From assembly GCA_036874045.1 (NCBI GenBank), contig CM072345.1, positions 14,538,001 to 14,602,000 on the forward strand: DNA of 64,000 nt. The letters run 5' to 3'. The position numbers and the translations under genes are program-made. The notes under the pieces were generated by a model. That model searched no databases. It saw nothing but the letters and a program-made list of their open reading frames with translations, and was not told the DNA's origin. Numbering within the stretch: position 1 is the stretch's first letter; every line of letters starts with the position of its first letter. Of the stretch, positions 51,883 to 63,929 are shown in pieces. This DNA is from Cymodocea nodosa (lineage: Eukaryota > Streptophyta > Magnoliopsida > Alismatales > Cymodoceaceae).

Positions 51883-54260
51883 TTACGGCGTCTCCGTCAT
51901 AGACCTTTCCCTTCTTATCTCCTTCCCATTCTCGAAAGGACTCGGACTTCTCGAGTAAGCGCTTTGAGGAGAACGAGAGTACGACCGCTCACGATATTGC
52001 GAACGAGAGGTATGGCCTCTCCTATCATCTGGAGAGACAGATCTGTGTCGAAACAGAATCTTATTTAGCGACTATGAATTACTACGTTATTGTTATATTT
52101 ACGCGCTGTCAGGCAATTCACTGTGAGTAATACCTTCTAGGAGAGGGAGAATAATGACTCCTGCTTCGTGACCGTGATCTCGCGTAGCGAGGAGACCGCG
52201 AATGTCGAGGTGAACGAGAGTACCTTGATGCCCTTCTGTACTCGGACGGTCGTCCCCTACAAACAAGAACAATTTTTAATAGGAATACCATGCAAAAACA
52301 TCAAAATAAAGGTCTGCACCGGATAAAAAAGGAAGAAAAACTGTGAACTTTTACAATGATCATTATCATATATTTATGTTAACTTTTTTCCATATACTTT
52401 TAAGGTCAATCCCATAAATTCTTTTCTCCCATGTATTTGTACCCATGAAATGTTATAATTTAAACTAACACTAAATAGAAAAGAAAAAAAAAACCTAAAC
52501 CCTACAACTATTTTGAAAACACAAACCTATGAAATCAAACACGACCACTCTAAACCAATGAACAAAAACATTTGTTTTGCCAAAATTAAATACAAATCAC
52601 AATCCATTATAAACATTGGCTTGCAATCAGCGATTATGAAAACAAAAAAAATACCAAATGAGCAACAAGAATTACCCATGCCGCTCCCTTGCCCTCATTT
52701 CTGCAGGCCTTTTCCTGTTTTCCTCCGCAAATACAACGGTAAGTTCTCGGCCAAGAAGAATCCGACCATCCATTTCATACTTGGCATCAGCTGCATCAGC
52801 TGCATCCACAAATTGAACAAATCCAAAACCACGTGGTTCCCTGCAAAAAAGGCAAATGAAGTAGTTATATCTATTTGAACGAAGACAGTAAAAAAGGATG
52901 CTCAACAAGTTGTTCTACAAGAGGCAAACTATGCCTGTAAAGTGATCAAGAGCAAGGATCTGCTTGAACACTTTAGATAATTTCAGACATGCAAGCACTT
53001 AGCTGCTGACCTCTTTAGAATCTAAGATGACTTCAAATTCTTCAAGACTTGAAATCTTCAAAATGTACAACTTCAAATACAACTTCCAACCTCACCATCT
53101 TGATAAACATTTACATCATCTTCAATAGAACTCTTAAAACTTGACTTGTGTCTTCAGAACTCTATTTTCACTGTTAAATCTCAAATAAGCCTAAGTAACA
53201 ATTTCAAAATGCAGCTTAAATACAGTATATTATAAGAATAAACAATATGCTAATTATTATAACAAGAGATGAAGAAACTCCATTCCAGTCTACTTAGATC
53301 CATGTAACACAATGAGCCCTAAATGTAACAAGTACATCAGCAATAAAGTGATCTGGATAGAAAGCTATAGAGCAATAGCATTTTACGGGCGTATTTTAAA
53401 TTCAAATCATTGTCTGGATCTTGCAATTAAAGTTTCCAACTGGATATAGTTCAAACAAACAAAATATAACAAAAACCAGACCTAAGAGAATGGCATAACT
53501 AAGAATGCTTAATTCTAAGATGCATGAAACAAGGCATATTTACTAACTGTACAGCTAACATGCAATCATTATAAACTACTAATTTAGATATTTGTCACTA
53601 CTTAAATTCTGATTTAATGGAATGCTCCGCACATCCTAGGAAGCAATTCAACAAACATAAGAGTAGGACACAATGAGCATTTTCTAATAGAATTTTTAAT
53701 TGTTCAAAATCTAGACAAACATCTACGAATCGTACAGATTTTCCATATTTCAATTGATTTCTGATCCAATGACTTGAGCTGCCTAAGATAGTTACCCGCT
53801 ATAGTAGTCACGGGGTAAATATATATCCTTTATTGGACCGAATTGCCCAAATGGCCTCCGAAGATCCTCTGACCTGCAATAGAATGAAAAAAAATGAAAA
53901 TGCATATAGGATTGGTGATAACATCTACAGATTTAACAATGTAAAATCATAAAAGGGTTACTTAAAAAACCATAGAACAATAAGTTACGCACGACTGGTG
54001 TTTGCATCCCAAATAACATCAAAGAACATTATCTAAACTCTCTAGACGAAACAAAAAACCACCTATGAAAAGAGACGAATCTTTACAGAGAAAAAAGAGA
54101 TGAATCTTTACCTGCAGTCATGGCGAAGATTGCGAACCAGAAGACTTGTCGGAAGGTCCCGACCACGTCCGCCATACCGACCCCTGGGGCTGGGGCTCCT
54201 ACCTCTTCTCCCGTAGCTCCTCGGCGGCGAAGGGCTGTAGCTGTAGCTCCTCCCTCTCAT
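51883..54260 (-). CDS. SCL30A/SCL33-like: SC35-like SR splicing factor (SCL30A/SCL33 type)
   Basis: Five coding exons on the minus strand, 54260-54112, 53873-53796, 52840-52676, 52256-52134 and 52042-51883, give 224 residues. SR proteins bind pre-mRNA in the nucleus and steer splice-site choice. An N-terminal Arg/Ser/Tyr/Gly-rich extension (1-37, MRGRSYSYSPSPPRSYG) is the mark of the plant-specific SCL subfamily. The RRM spans about 38-117 with RNP2 LLVRNL (40-45) and RNP1 RGFGFVQF (79-86). EENRKRPAEMRARER follows, then an RS domain (about 130-224) with many Arg-Ser and Ser-Pro pairs. The 955-base intron between coding exons 2 and 3 is by far the longest and carries a GAAG cluster, as in genes of this subfamily that regulate their own splicing. 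An additional 5'-UTR exon near 54430-54480 is possible. Confidence 0.93.
53031..53155 (-). promoter_or_regulatory. GAAG-motif cluster in the long SR-gene intron
   Basis: Seven GAAG motifs on the transcribed strand within 125 bases (at 53031, 53040, 53056, 53071, 53083, 53120 and 53152). Arabidopsis SCL33 is known to bind GAAG repeats in its own long intron to control its alternative splicing. A similar splicing-regulatory role here is an inference. Confidence 0.5.
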
Positions 54261-56898
54261 CGCTCTAGTCCAACCGACAAAAACCACAATGCAATATCAC
54301 AACCTTTTAGGGCTGCAACAACGGAGGAACCGTTAATCTCGATCCAAGACTACAAAAATCAAGCTCTATCTTGGCAAATCCAACCCTAACGTGAAGAAAG
54401 AGAGCGATGGAGAGAGAGAGGATAGCGAACCGTATCGCAATCGCCTGGACGACGAACCCTAGCAATGGCAGAAACGAAAAAGAAATGTCTGGTGTGGAAG
54501 TTTGCCCAAAATAAATAAGGGTCCTTTCCAGAATGTTCGTCTAAGCCGCCCTTACGCAGTTGAATGAAAGATCTGCACCGTACAAAATCAGGAGTGAACG
54601 GTCCGATGGAAGTCGACGGCAAATCGTTGGGGTTTTGATTTTATTAAACAGCAGATCAAATGCCTGTTTGACAACCTTTTTTTTTAAATTTCCCTAATTT
54701 TACAACATTATTTTGGAAACCATTTTTTGGGATGCTTTTATTCTTTTAAAAATCAAAAGAGTTTGTTAATTAACAACGAGAAAGTGAAAATATGAAGTTA
54801 ATAGGTGGTAGGTAATTATCGGAGAGTAAAAATATATATTTATACTGTTATTGAGAGGTTTCTTTAAGTTTTAATGTACATAAATTTAAAATTTTATGAT
54901 TGGCTTGGTTCAGATTATTAAAATCGATTAAATTATGATAAGTGTCTTTAGAAACACTTTCAGAAAATTCCACTAGAAACGTCTATTATTATTATTATTA
55001 TAAAATTTAGATTTTATCATATCATTAGTTAATCTAAGATATAACCTATTATACATCACAATTTCAATTTAATCTAAGTTATACTCGTTAAGATATTTTG
55101 ATTGCAAAATTAAAGGCTAAAATTTATCATTTAGAGAACAATGGTAATAATCTTGGATTTTTTTTATAATTAGTGTTGTTCAATTTCATTTACATGCTTC
55201 CATTCAATTCAAGTTCATAATGGTAGTTTTATGAAAAATAAATCATTTTTTTATCTTATATTTTTTAAAATTACATTGGTCTTCCAAAAGTTATTTTTTC
55301 TATTTTTTAAAAATACATTTTTCTAAGAAAAAGAAACCTTGCGTACATCCTTGAGCATTCCGCACAGGGAGAGGAGTCATAATATGGTCCTCATTATACC
55401 TAAAAGACAATGGCTAATTGGCCAAGAAAGTTTGATATTTAATTTCACAAACCTATTCCTTTGGCAATCTCCCTTACTAATTTGTACTTTTGAATATTTA
55501 GATTATTTTTGTATTTATGATAAATTTTATGACATTTTTTTCTTTCATTTATGGCTCCTAAACTGTTCATTTCACCAACAAGATTTTTTGATTCTATTAT
55601 ATTATTCTCTCGTATATTATTTTCATATAGATTTATTTCTCAAATAATTCCCATTTACCTTCTTCTACCATCTTATAAAATCATTCAGATTACATCATTA
55701 AATTTTGATTCTATCATCTAATATTAGCAATCTATCCTATGCAGCCAAACTCTCTTTCCTAGTGTATCTTTAATCCTTCCACATTCTTCGATATAATTTA
55801 CTAGTAAGATATGTAACCCACCTTCAAGTGTAACTCAATTTCTTTTGTCTTCAGAACGTATTTGTTTCTAAAAAAGAAGATAAACTAAAGTATAAACTGC
55901 AAATGAGTTTTATTCAACTATCATGATTCCTCAAGTCTCGATTTTGCTTCTCGACATGTCAGCATTTATAACCTCCTCTTATATAAAGCTTTTTCTTAGC
56001 GAATTAGAACTAAATAATCCATATCCCGGTGGAATTGTTGCATGGTATTGCTGTTTCAAACATGATACAAACTGGAAAATGCAATTTATTCTTGACAGAC
56101 GTAAATTGTTTATTACATTTGAAAATAGATAGAAATTCATACTCAGCGATCTTATGTAAAAAATAAATTGCCCTAGGTAATAAATTATCCGTACTCTCAA
56201 AATATTCATTTGACGAAATATGAATCAGACCTCAACACCCGATCTTATCAAACCTTTTCTGAACTCATCCTTGCATTTAGGAACACGGTAAATCCTGAAA
56301 TCAAGGTCTTTTATCAGAACAAACAAAAAAAGAGATGAGACAAGTGTTTATAACAATGGTAAAAGCTGACAAAGGTTTACTTGCCCCTGTTTCTGCATAA
56401 ATTGCACTTAATAATGATGGAAAAAAAGTTCCATGGCAAAAACGCACACCACACATTCCCTTCATAATCATATATTACAGCTTGCACAATTCCAACGGTG
56501 GCGCGTATGATTCATTCAAAAGCTGTTCCTTCAGTGCTATACTCACTCCGGAGTTTGGCACGGGAAATGGATTCTTGCCAGTTAACCGCATTCCTAGTCT
56601 TCCCAATGCTTTTGTAATGTACACATTGAAGTGTTAAAAAAGAAACATGACGGCAAAATCCAATATTTTTTTCCTCAACCTTGAATGCATTTGTGCAACA
56701 CATGCATTAACGCATCCTTGCTCAACTGGATTTGGCTTGCAAAACCCCAGCTTTCTAAAAACAATAGCGGCCATGAGCATCCTGTGTTCTTCATACCAAG
56801 ATCATTTAGTATCAAGTTACCAATACATTCTCCAGGACTGGTCACCTAGGAATGGTTGTGCCCTCTATGTACAATCAGCGTCGATGTGACTTAGCCCT
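54261..56898. other. Intergenic region between the SR-protein gene and the next minus-strand gene
   Basis: The SR-gene leader and promoter occupy the left part (to about 54650); minus-strand sequence near 54450-54470 contains a telo-box-like 'tagggtt'. The middle is AT-rich with (att) repeats (54991-55000). From about 56400 to 56898 lies the presumed 3' UTR of the unidentified minus-strand gene. Confidence 0.45.
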
Positions 56899-59800
56899 TC
56901 AGTTGAGGGCGTAATGAATCTGTTCAAGCAACTGAACCACCTGATTGACTGTGATTTTTGCCTGAGATGAACTTGAAGCTAGATTAGCATCCAATGGGCA
57001 GTAGGATGCCAAAACCGATTCTTGTTGTGCGCTGGTAAGCTCCAGGAACTGTGATAGCATGTCCCCATCAAGCATGGTAGGTACCTCAGCCTGTGTAAAT
57101 GGATACGTACATAATACCATTAGAAATAAAAGGCCATTCATTAGCCAGAAAACAATGTAAGCATTTCAGCACCAAAAACATGCGATAACATAAGTGAATC
57201 CAGGTCCAATGAATATAACAATGTGCTGTTCGTTTTTTAATGCAAGGACATGATTGAAGCATAATATTCTTAGTAATACTCCTCAGCTATTGCACCGGCC
57301 ATCAATCTTTTATTTTTCCTCAAGTTTTATCAAAACATCAACAAACATTGATTACAAACAATTAATGAATCCAAGGTGTTTTCAAACCGCTAGAAAATAT
57401 TAATGTATTAAGGTTAAGGATCATGTATAGGTTTAGTCCTCCATTACTTAAATTGTATTTATCCTCTTTGTATAGCCTCTACATATAGAGGCCTTATGCT
57501 TACTAACGAAATTCATTCCACTTCTATCTTTCATGTTCTCATTTGGTATCACAACTGATTTCCATTATGGGCTACCTATATGGGCTACCTATAAACATAG
57601 AAAATATAAAAAAGTTATAAGTGAGGAAGCGTATCAAGATAAAATATAAAAGAAAAAAATCTAGCTTTATATGAAAAACCTGTTATTCACTGTCAATTGA
57701 TTTTGAGTTAAACTTTCACTCGATAGTGGTGGTTACAACAACAATTGAAGGAATAATATCACAATGAAAGGGCTCGACAGTAATAAGGAACTTGAGTAAA
57801 GAGTTGATAACGGCGGGGAGAGGGTTAACAAACCTCTGTTGGTAGTGACTCTAAAGGACTAGTGATTGGGGCGGGAAAAGGAGGCATCTGAAAAACACCG
57901 AAGGATAAGAGGAGATGGTCAAAGACGTGTAGAACAAAAAAAGGAAAAAAAAAAAGAAGAGAGAAAAACAAAAAAGGAGGGGAGAGAGAAGAAAAAATGA
58001 AAAATGGTATAAGTAAAAAAAATTTGAAAAAAATACAGAAAAAATAAAAGGAGAGAAAAGTATTTCATAAAAAGTCAAAAAATGGTGGAAGTATTAAAAA
58101 AAATTCACAAAATATTTTTGAGGCTAAATTACATCTACCTATTTTCTAAGGATAAACTATATTTTTTGATCTGTTTTATTACTTTAAATTGTATCACTTG
58201 ATCGTTACTTTACTACAGTCTATGATATATTTCTTAGACTTAGATTATTCCTGTTACTGCTACTTTTGTTGAGATATAGTTCTTCCTAAGTTTATCTCAA
58301 AATATTTTTATTGTTGTTACTTCTATTGTAACAAATATTATTGCCTATTGTTCCTATTGCTACAGCGACTACTAATGTTTATTATTGTTACTGTTGCTAT
58401 AGCAACTAGTTTTTATCTCTCTATATATATCTATTATGTTTAAGTTTGTTGAGTTATTATCGAACATGTTTCAGCTTGAGGGGAAGTATTAGGGTTATGT
58501 GATATATGATTTTAGTTCTACATTACTTAAATTGTATTTATCCTCTTTGTGTAGTCTCTATATCTAGAGACCTTATATTTGCTAATGAAATTCATACCAT
58601 TTCTACCTATTTATTGTATTCTCACATAAATAATAAGATATCATTAACACTAGGAGAGATGTATTTCTATCAGTAAGCTTAATGAATGTAGCTTCCATAC
58701 ACAATTATCAAATCACCTCTGCATTTGAGAAGTTAGCTTTAAGTACAGCCACACAATTATCAAGTTGACTTAGGGATGTAACATCTACGGTTTCTACAGA
58801 AAAAAATTCCGAACAAGACCACAATTTCCACTTGAAATTTAGATCTTAGTTAATTCAATTTGAACCTAGCCCATCTAAACTAGAGAATTTATAAAATTGT
58901 GCGTATGAATACTTATTTTTGTATTCCATCATGCTCCTTTTATCTCTGTTTCATCCCTAAACACGTGTAAATTCAAGGCCATTTACCATTCTTACCTATT
59001 TTATCAAAAATTCTCCATCAACTTTTCCTTACAAGTGTCATGATAAACTGGGAAGGTATTCTACACACTCAGCCTATGATGCATTTGAATTTTGGCAGCA
59101 TCGATTTGCAAATCAAATACTATTGTTTTCCCTTGGATGAAGCTGTCAGAACTCAATCCTAGAGTCAAAATAATTATAAGGAGATGTCTGCAGGATTCAT
59201 TGCCAGTGAGAGGGAAGCCGTACAGGAGAGGAATCATAGACAATGCCAACTGTCTTCGTGCTCACAAGAAGAGGAAAGCATATCACAAGCCCATTGATTG
59301 TGACTTTGGGCAGTATATGTGATGGCACAGTTGTGATCCTCAGGCCTTTGAAGATTGGTGGGTGGGATGGATGGAGGAGAGATGTGGAAACTCAAGCGAA
59401 ATGGAGATGATTCAGGTAGTCTGCAATATATTATGGTGCATAAGGAGATTTGGTGGCATGTTGTAGGCGCTCCATCTTGTAGTTGACAGATATGGGAAAA
59501 GCTATTATTTCTTAACAAATCAACCAGAAAGATGCTGCTCAGATGTGGGCAATCAAAGTATAGTGGATATGCTTAAGGTAGGATGATGTTAACGGATGAT
59601 AGGCCATCTCTTGTTGGAGTTACATTGCAAATTTGATCCAATAAGTCCACTTTATCAGTTATATCTGTTATGTGATAAAAGGATACCCTTGAAATTAAAA
59701 GGAAAATTCTATAAAACTATTATTTGCTTAGTTATATGTTGGAACATAAAAAATGGGTGAAAGTAAAATATTATTTATAAGTAAACATAAGACCTTTATA

Positions 59801-62800
59801 TACATAGACTACATAAAGAAGACAAAACACACTTAAACAACGTGACACTAAATCTACAATACACATGTAACTTAATACATCACTTATTCTTACACTCCCT
59901 CTCAAGTTAGAACATTTAACTTGCAACAAACTTAATAACACGATGGACTTAATAACAACTCAACAGGCATAACTGAAAGTAATAGATACATAAAGGAATA
60001 TAAAAAATCTAAGTAATAGCAACAGGCAGCAGTCAACCTCCGACTGTAAGGAGGCAATAGTAGCAAGGAACCTCCGATTGTGTAGGGTTAGTAGTAGTAT
60101 AGAATAATTTGAGAATTGTAACTTAGATAGTAGTAGAATAAGTATCAAATACAATCCAAGGCAATAAATAAATAGACAAATATGATCTATTCTTAGAAAG
60201 CAAGTAGATAGATTTAATCTACCTTTAAGAATTTTTCTGAATTTTTATTTTTTTATACTTCCATCATATTTTTCAAAATTATTTTTGTTTCGTTGTCTTT
60301 CCTCCTTCCTCCCTTTTCTTTCCTTTCTCTCTCTTCAGTTTTTCCTTTTTCTTTCATCTTCTTTCCCCTCTTTCCCCTCTTTCCTCCCTTCCTTTACAAT
60401 CTTAATGGGTGAAACCAATAAGGAAGATGAGGGTGACTATTGAAGGGAAGAAAGGATGGTTGAGTCAGGTTTAAGCTAGTTCTTGAAGGAGAGCATGGAT
60501 GCCATTAAGGCTACGGACAAGGACATGGGCTCAGATTGACCATAGACAAGTAGACTGGTAGTTCTATTCTTGAGATCAACACCATACAGTAATGAAATGT
60601 CTTGCTCCAACTTCCTGTTTCAAATGGATATAAATTTTTGGCTGCTACTTAGTATTGGCAACGAGTTTGAAAAATATCTAAAAGGGTGAAATTTAGATAT
60701 ACGCACCCTGTCGAAGGCTTTGGTGGTATTTATCATGCACTTCTTGGGCCTAAGACTCTTGAGACACTTCACTTGCTCTGATTTGAAAGCTACATTGTAG
60801 AACTTCACCTTGCTTGTTAGAACCATAACTTATAGCTCGAACATTGCTGTAATTGTAGTCACCATACAACCATTCTTCATCTCGACTACTAGAACACTTG
60901 TCACCTTTAACAACAAATGTGGAGGATGGGGCAAAGGGAAAATGAAACCCTAGGGAGGAAAATAGGAGCTGCAAGAGGAGAAGTAGAGAGATGAAGGCAA
61001 ATGTGGAAAGAAGGGTTGGTGGCAAGGGTTGTTGACATAGGGGGGTTGCAATGGCTATGATGGTGGGGTTTGTGGGGATGCTTGACAGGGGAAAATGAAA
61101 AACTTGGTGGTGGCCTCAAAAGGGGTTGGCAAGACTGCAATGATGGTGGTAGGAAAAATGGAAAAAATTGGAAGGAGACCTAGGTAGGGTTGTAGTGGTC
61201 GAAAGAAAGGTGTCATTAGGATTTCCCTCCTCTCTACTTAGATTTCTCACTCTTTAGACTCCCAAAACCTATGCTCTAATACCATATTGAAATACAAAAA
61301 AGGCAAAAAGTAGAAGTTATTCTAAAGCAAACATAAGATTTCTACATATAGAAGTAACACAAAAAGAACAAAACACACTTAAACAATGTGAAACTAAACC
61401 TAAAATACATAAATAACCTAATACATCATTTATTCTTACATTGTACTTTACAAGTCAAAATATTACATTGTAAAGCATGATTATGTGCAAAAAATTAATG
61501 TTGTAGAGATGCAAATGCTTAAATGAATAAGTGATAATACAACAAGAGATAAGTTAAAAAATGATTTTATTAGGAATGAAGTAAAAGTTGCACTAATTGA
61601 AAATAAAATAAAAGAAAATTACTTCAAATGGTTTGGTCATATCCTTGGAAGGCCAAAGGATGTACCATTTAAGAGAGGAGAATTAATTAATATGGAAGGA
61701 ACTAAAAGTAGAAGAAGGTTCAAAGCTACTTAATTAAGAATCGTGAAAAAGGATTTATATTATAATTTAAACAAATATTTGATCATAAATAAAAATATAT
61801 GAAAGAAAAGAATTTATATGATAGAACCACATAATTGGATTGTGGAATGGGTTGTTACTAACATTATTCTATTTTACAAGTTTAGTAATCAATAATGTGT
61901 TATAACATGATAAAAGAATGTATATTTTAAAAGAACTTTCATACTATAATATTAATGCTAAAACTAATGTTAGTGTTCAGAAATACCAATATTAGTATCT
62001 AATACTAACACAAAAATTAATCAATGTTAGTGTTATGTTCTACGTCAAAAATATTAATATCAACATTCTATTAATTTTTCAGTAATTTCTAAAAGTGCAT
62101 AAAATTACTGTTAACATTGATACTATTTCAATATATTTGAATACTGATAAAATGGTGTCAATTTTAATAAAAAGGTAAATAAAAATTCTAAACAATGCAT
62201 GGTTTTACGTAATTAATAGCAATCAAATATTTTACCATACTAACACTATTATATTTTACAAGTGTAGTAGTCAATAATGGTATTGCTATTATTTTCTGAA
62301 AAGACTAACTTTATCTTTGATAAATAGTGTCGATATCATTAAAGGTATACTACTTCAATATTATTGAATATTACTTAAATATAAATTTTTTTACTAAAAG
62401 CACACTAATTCAATAATTAATAAAATAATATCAAATTTTAAATAATCATGAGTAATGGTAAAAATATTAAAATTAGATGCTGCCACTACACCAGATGTTC
62501 AAACTGATAATAAAGACTTAACACTTCTTTATAAATAATTAGCAGCACTATGTAGTCATTTAAGTGTGACTCGACCCATCCCTAACTTCTACCATGAGTG
62601 AGTAATTGTTGGGCCTATGACTTGGCGTACCACTCTGGGTATGACTCAACCTATCTTTAGCCTCTACACAACTTATGACCTCTGGCATAGCTAGTCCTTT
62701 GTCACAATTGACCATGACTTGGCCCATCCTAGCCTTTGGCATTACCAACACCTTGCCATAGTCATCCAACAAAAACACACGAAAAAATAATAACACTAAT

Positions 62801-63929
62801 ACTTTTTGACAATATTTAAATCATATAAATCTTAAAACATCATTATTAGTAATAAAATTTACTACAAAAATACTAATGCTAACAAAATATGGTATTGACA
62901 TAAAAATAAGTTTAAACAAATTTGTGTTAAGGTTTCTACAAACTAATAACAATAAATATTGATTACTTCTGATCTATACTATAATAATGCTACTAATAGC
63001 AGAATATTTAATTAATATCAATGAAGTGCAACTAATTGTACATTTTGGAGAGAAGTGCAAATTATGAATATAGGGTAATTTGAAGCTACATATCAATCTG
63101 TTGTTCCTAATCCTAATGTCTTCTTACCCCATGACGCTGTCCCCATCCTCCAATGATCAGCTAATATGATATATGACATATATTTAACATAGAGTTGAGA
63201 TAAATCACTTAATCAGTAGTTTAATTTTAAGGCATGAACCTTAAGAATGTATTTGATATGACCTCCTACAGTCCTACCACTACATATTAAATTGGTTGGT
63301 GATTGTATGAATTATTAAATTCAACCAGTATTACATTATTATCATATGTTGATGCTCATATGGTATGAATGATGTGATATAATGATTTAGAGTAAAAAAT
63401 GGTAACTAAAAAGCTCAAATCAAGTGTATATATAGTTCTACTTTCACTAGAATACAAAAAGAACGAAAGCCTAAATATTTCCATAGGATTTCAATTAGTT
63501 TGTTTTGACAATATGGACTGCAAACATATTTTTCTGTAATGATGATGATATCATACTAAATAGAAAATTAGTATTCAGAGAAATGACAAACCAGACCTGT
63601 CAGCGAGATGGAACAAGAGATAAAAAAGACAGTTCTAAGAAGGAACAAGGAAAATCAAGAAGCTTTGTTCCAAACAGCCTCTTTTATTGTTATATCTTAA
63701 TTTTCACACAATTAAACAGAATCAATACTCAGTAGATAGACACACCTAACATCAGACTATAACAATTGAAATTAAATTATGCAAAAAATCAGGAGCTTAA
63801 AATATTATCAATTGACTTACAAATGATCCACGCTTGCGGAATTCATTATGGTCGTTACCCAAAACAGGAGCAGTCAAATGATGGCATGCAAGCTTTTCTT
63901 GGACAACTCTCAATGTATCATACACTTCA
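56899..63929 (-). CDS. Unidentified gene, 3' part (runs off the right edge)
   Basis: I do not recognise the family. Three exons with good borders are seen on the minus strand: 63929-63821 (36 codons, EVYDTLRVVQEKLACHHLTA then LGNDHNEFRKRGSF), 58793-58717 (TVDVTSLSQLDNCVAVL then KANFSNAE) and the last, 57090-56899 (63 codons; MLDGDMLSQFLELTSAQQES near its start, ending VVQLLEQIHYALN and a TGA stop). The join of the last two is phase 0. Between 63821 and 58793 at least one exon with length one more than a multiple of three is missing from my model, or the first exon belongs to a different transcript. The visible C-terminus is soluble and helix-prone, with no membrane segment or signal. One intron contains a small LTR element and the large one a TRIM. 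Confidence 0.55.
57406..58624 (+). mobile_element. Short non-autonomous LTR element (TRIM-like), plus strand
   Basis: Two related 136-138 bp ends, 57406-57541 and 58487-58624, share 'ttacttaaattgtatttatc' and neighbours such as 'ctctttgt' and 'ctaatgaaattcat'. The first is followed by TGGTATCACAACTG (from 57544), matching the initiator-Met-tRNA primer-binding site of plant LTR elements with a few changes. The second is preceded by a purine tract CTTGAGGGGAAG. The interior (about 950 bases) has no pol genes. Target-site duplications are not evident. Confidence 0.7.
57885..58100. repeat. Purine-rich low-complexity stretch
   Basis: Nearly pure A/G sequence on the plus strand (repeats of 'aaaaag', 'gagag') inside the TRIM-like element; the opposite-strand Phe/Ser/Leu frame is an artefact of composition. 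Confidence 0.8.
59737..61440 (-). mobile_element. Terminal-repeat retrotransposon in miniature (TRIM), minus strand
   Basis: LTRs of 158 and 156 bp lie at 59737-59894 (3') and 61285-61440 (5'). Both end in ATTCTTACA on the plus strand (TGTAAGAAT as the element is read), and both share 'aacaaaacacacttaaacaa'-like interiors. Directly inside the 5' LTR is TGGTATTAGAGCAT (61284-61271), a near-perfect Met-tRNA primer-binding site; directly before the 3' LTR is a polypurine tract CTTGAGAGGGAG. Flanks ttata and ttgta could be a 5-bp target-site duplication with one change. The 1.39-kb interior has no integrase or protease. LTR divergence (roughly a fifth to a quarter by eye) means an old insertion. 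Confidence 0.85.
61450..61850 (+). mobile_element. LINE C-terminal relic, plus strand
   Basis: With stops ignored, the plus strand reads VEMQMLK, ISDNTTRDKLKNDFIRNEV, FKWFGHILGRPKD, IVKKDLYYN and NIWKKRIYMIEP, the conserved C-terminal tail of a plant LINE family. The same tail occurs in the relic near 11.2-11.4 kb. It begins right beside the TRIM's LTR at 61440. Confidence 0.75.
61859..62281. repeat. Imperfect direct repeat of about 43 bp, period about 380
   Basis: 'attctattttacaagtttag' plus 'taatcaataatg' at about 61867-61898 returns as 'attatattttacaagtgtag' plus 'tagtcaataatg' at about 62249-62280. Between and after them are many 'gttagtgtt' / 'aacactaa' motifs, a pattern seen in subterminal regions of DNA transposons. 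Confidence 0.6.
62282..63820. other. AT-rich region, probably intron of the unidentified gene
   Basis: Mostly AT-rich sequence. A degenerate repeat with core 'tatgacttggcccatcc' lies at about 62566, 62641 and 62708. No exon was assigned here. Confidence 0.4.

Noticed and set aside
57851-58078. A Phe/Ser-rich membrane protein on the minus strand
   Set aside because: It is the complement of a purine-rich low-complexity stretch inside a TRIM-like element.
59092-59322. A basic 76-residue protein on the plus strand
   Set aside because: The KPYRRGIIDNANCLRAHKKR stretch looks protein-like, but I found no promoter, partner exons or family; it may be a retroelement fragment or chance.
60750-61140. 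Two minus-strand frames of 77-91 codons as genes
   Set aside because: They lie inside the TRIM's interior and overlap each other; no conserved domain is visible.
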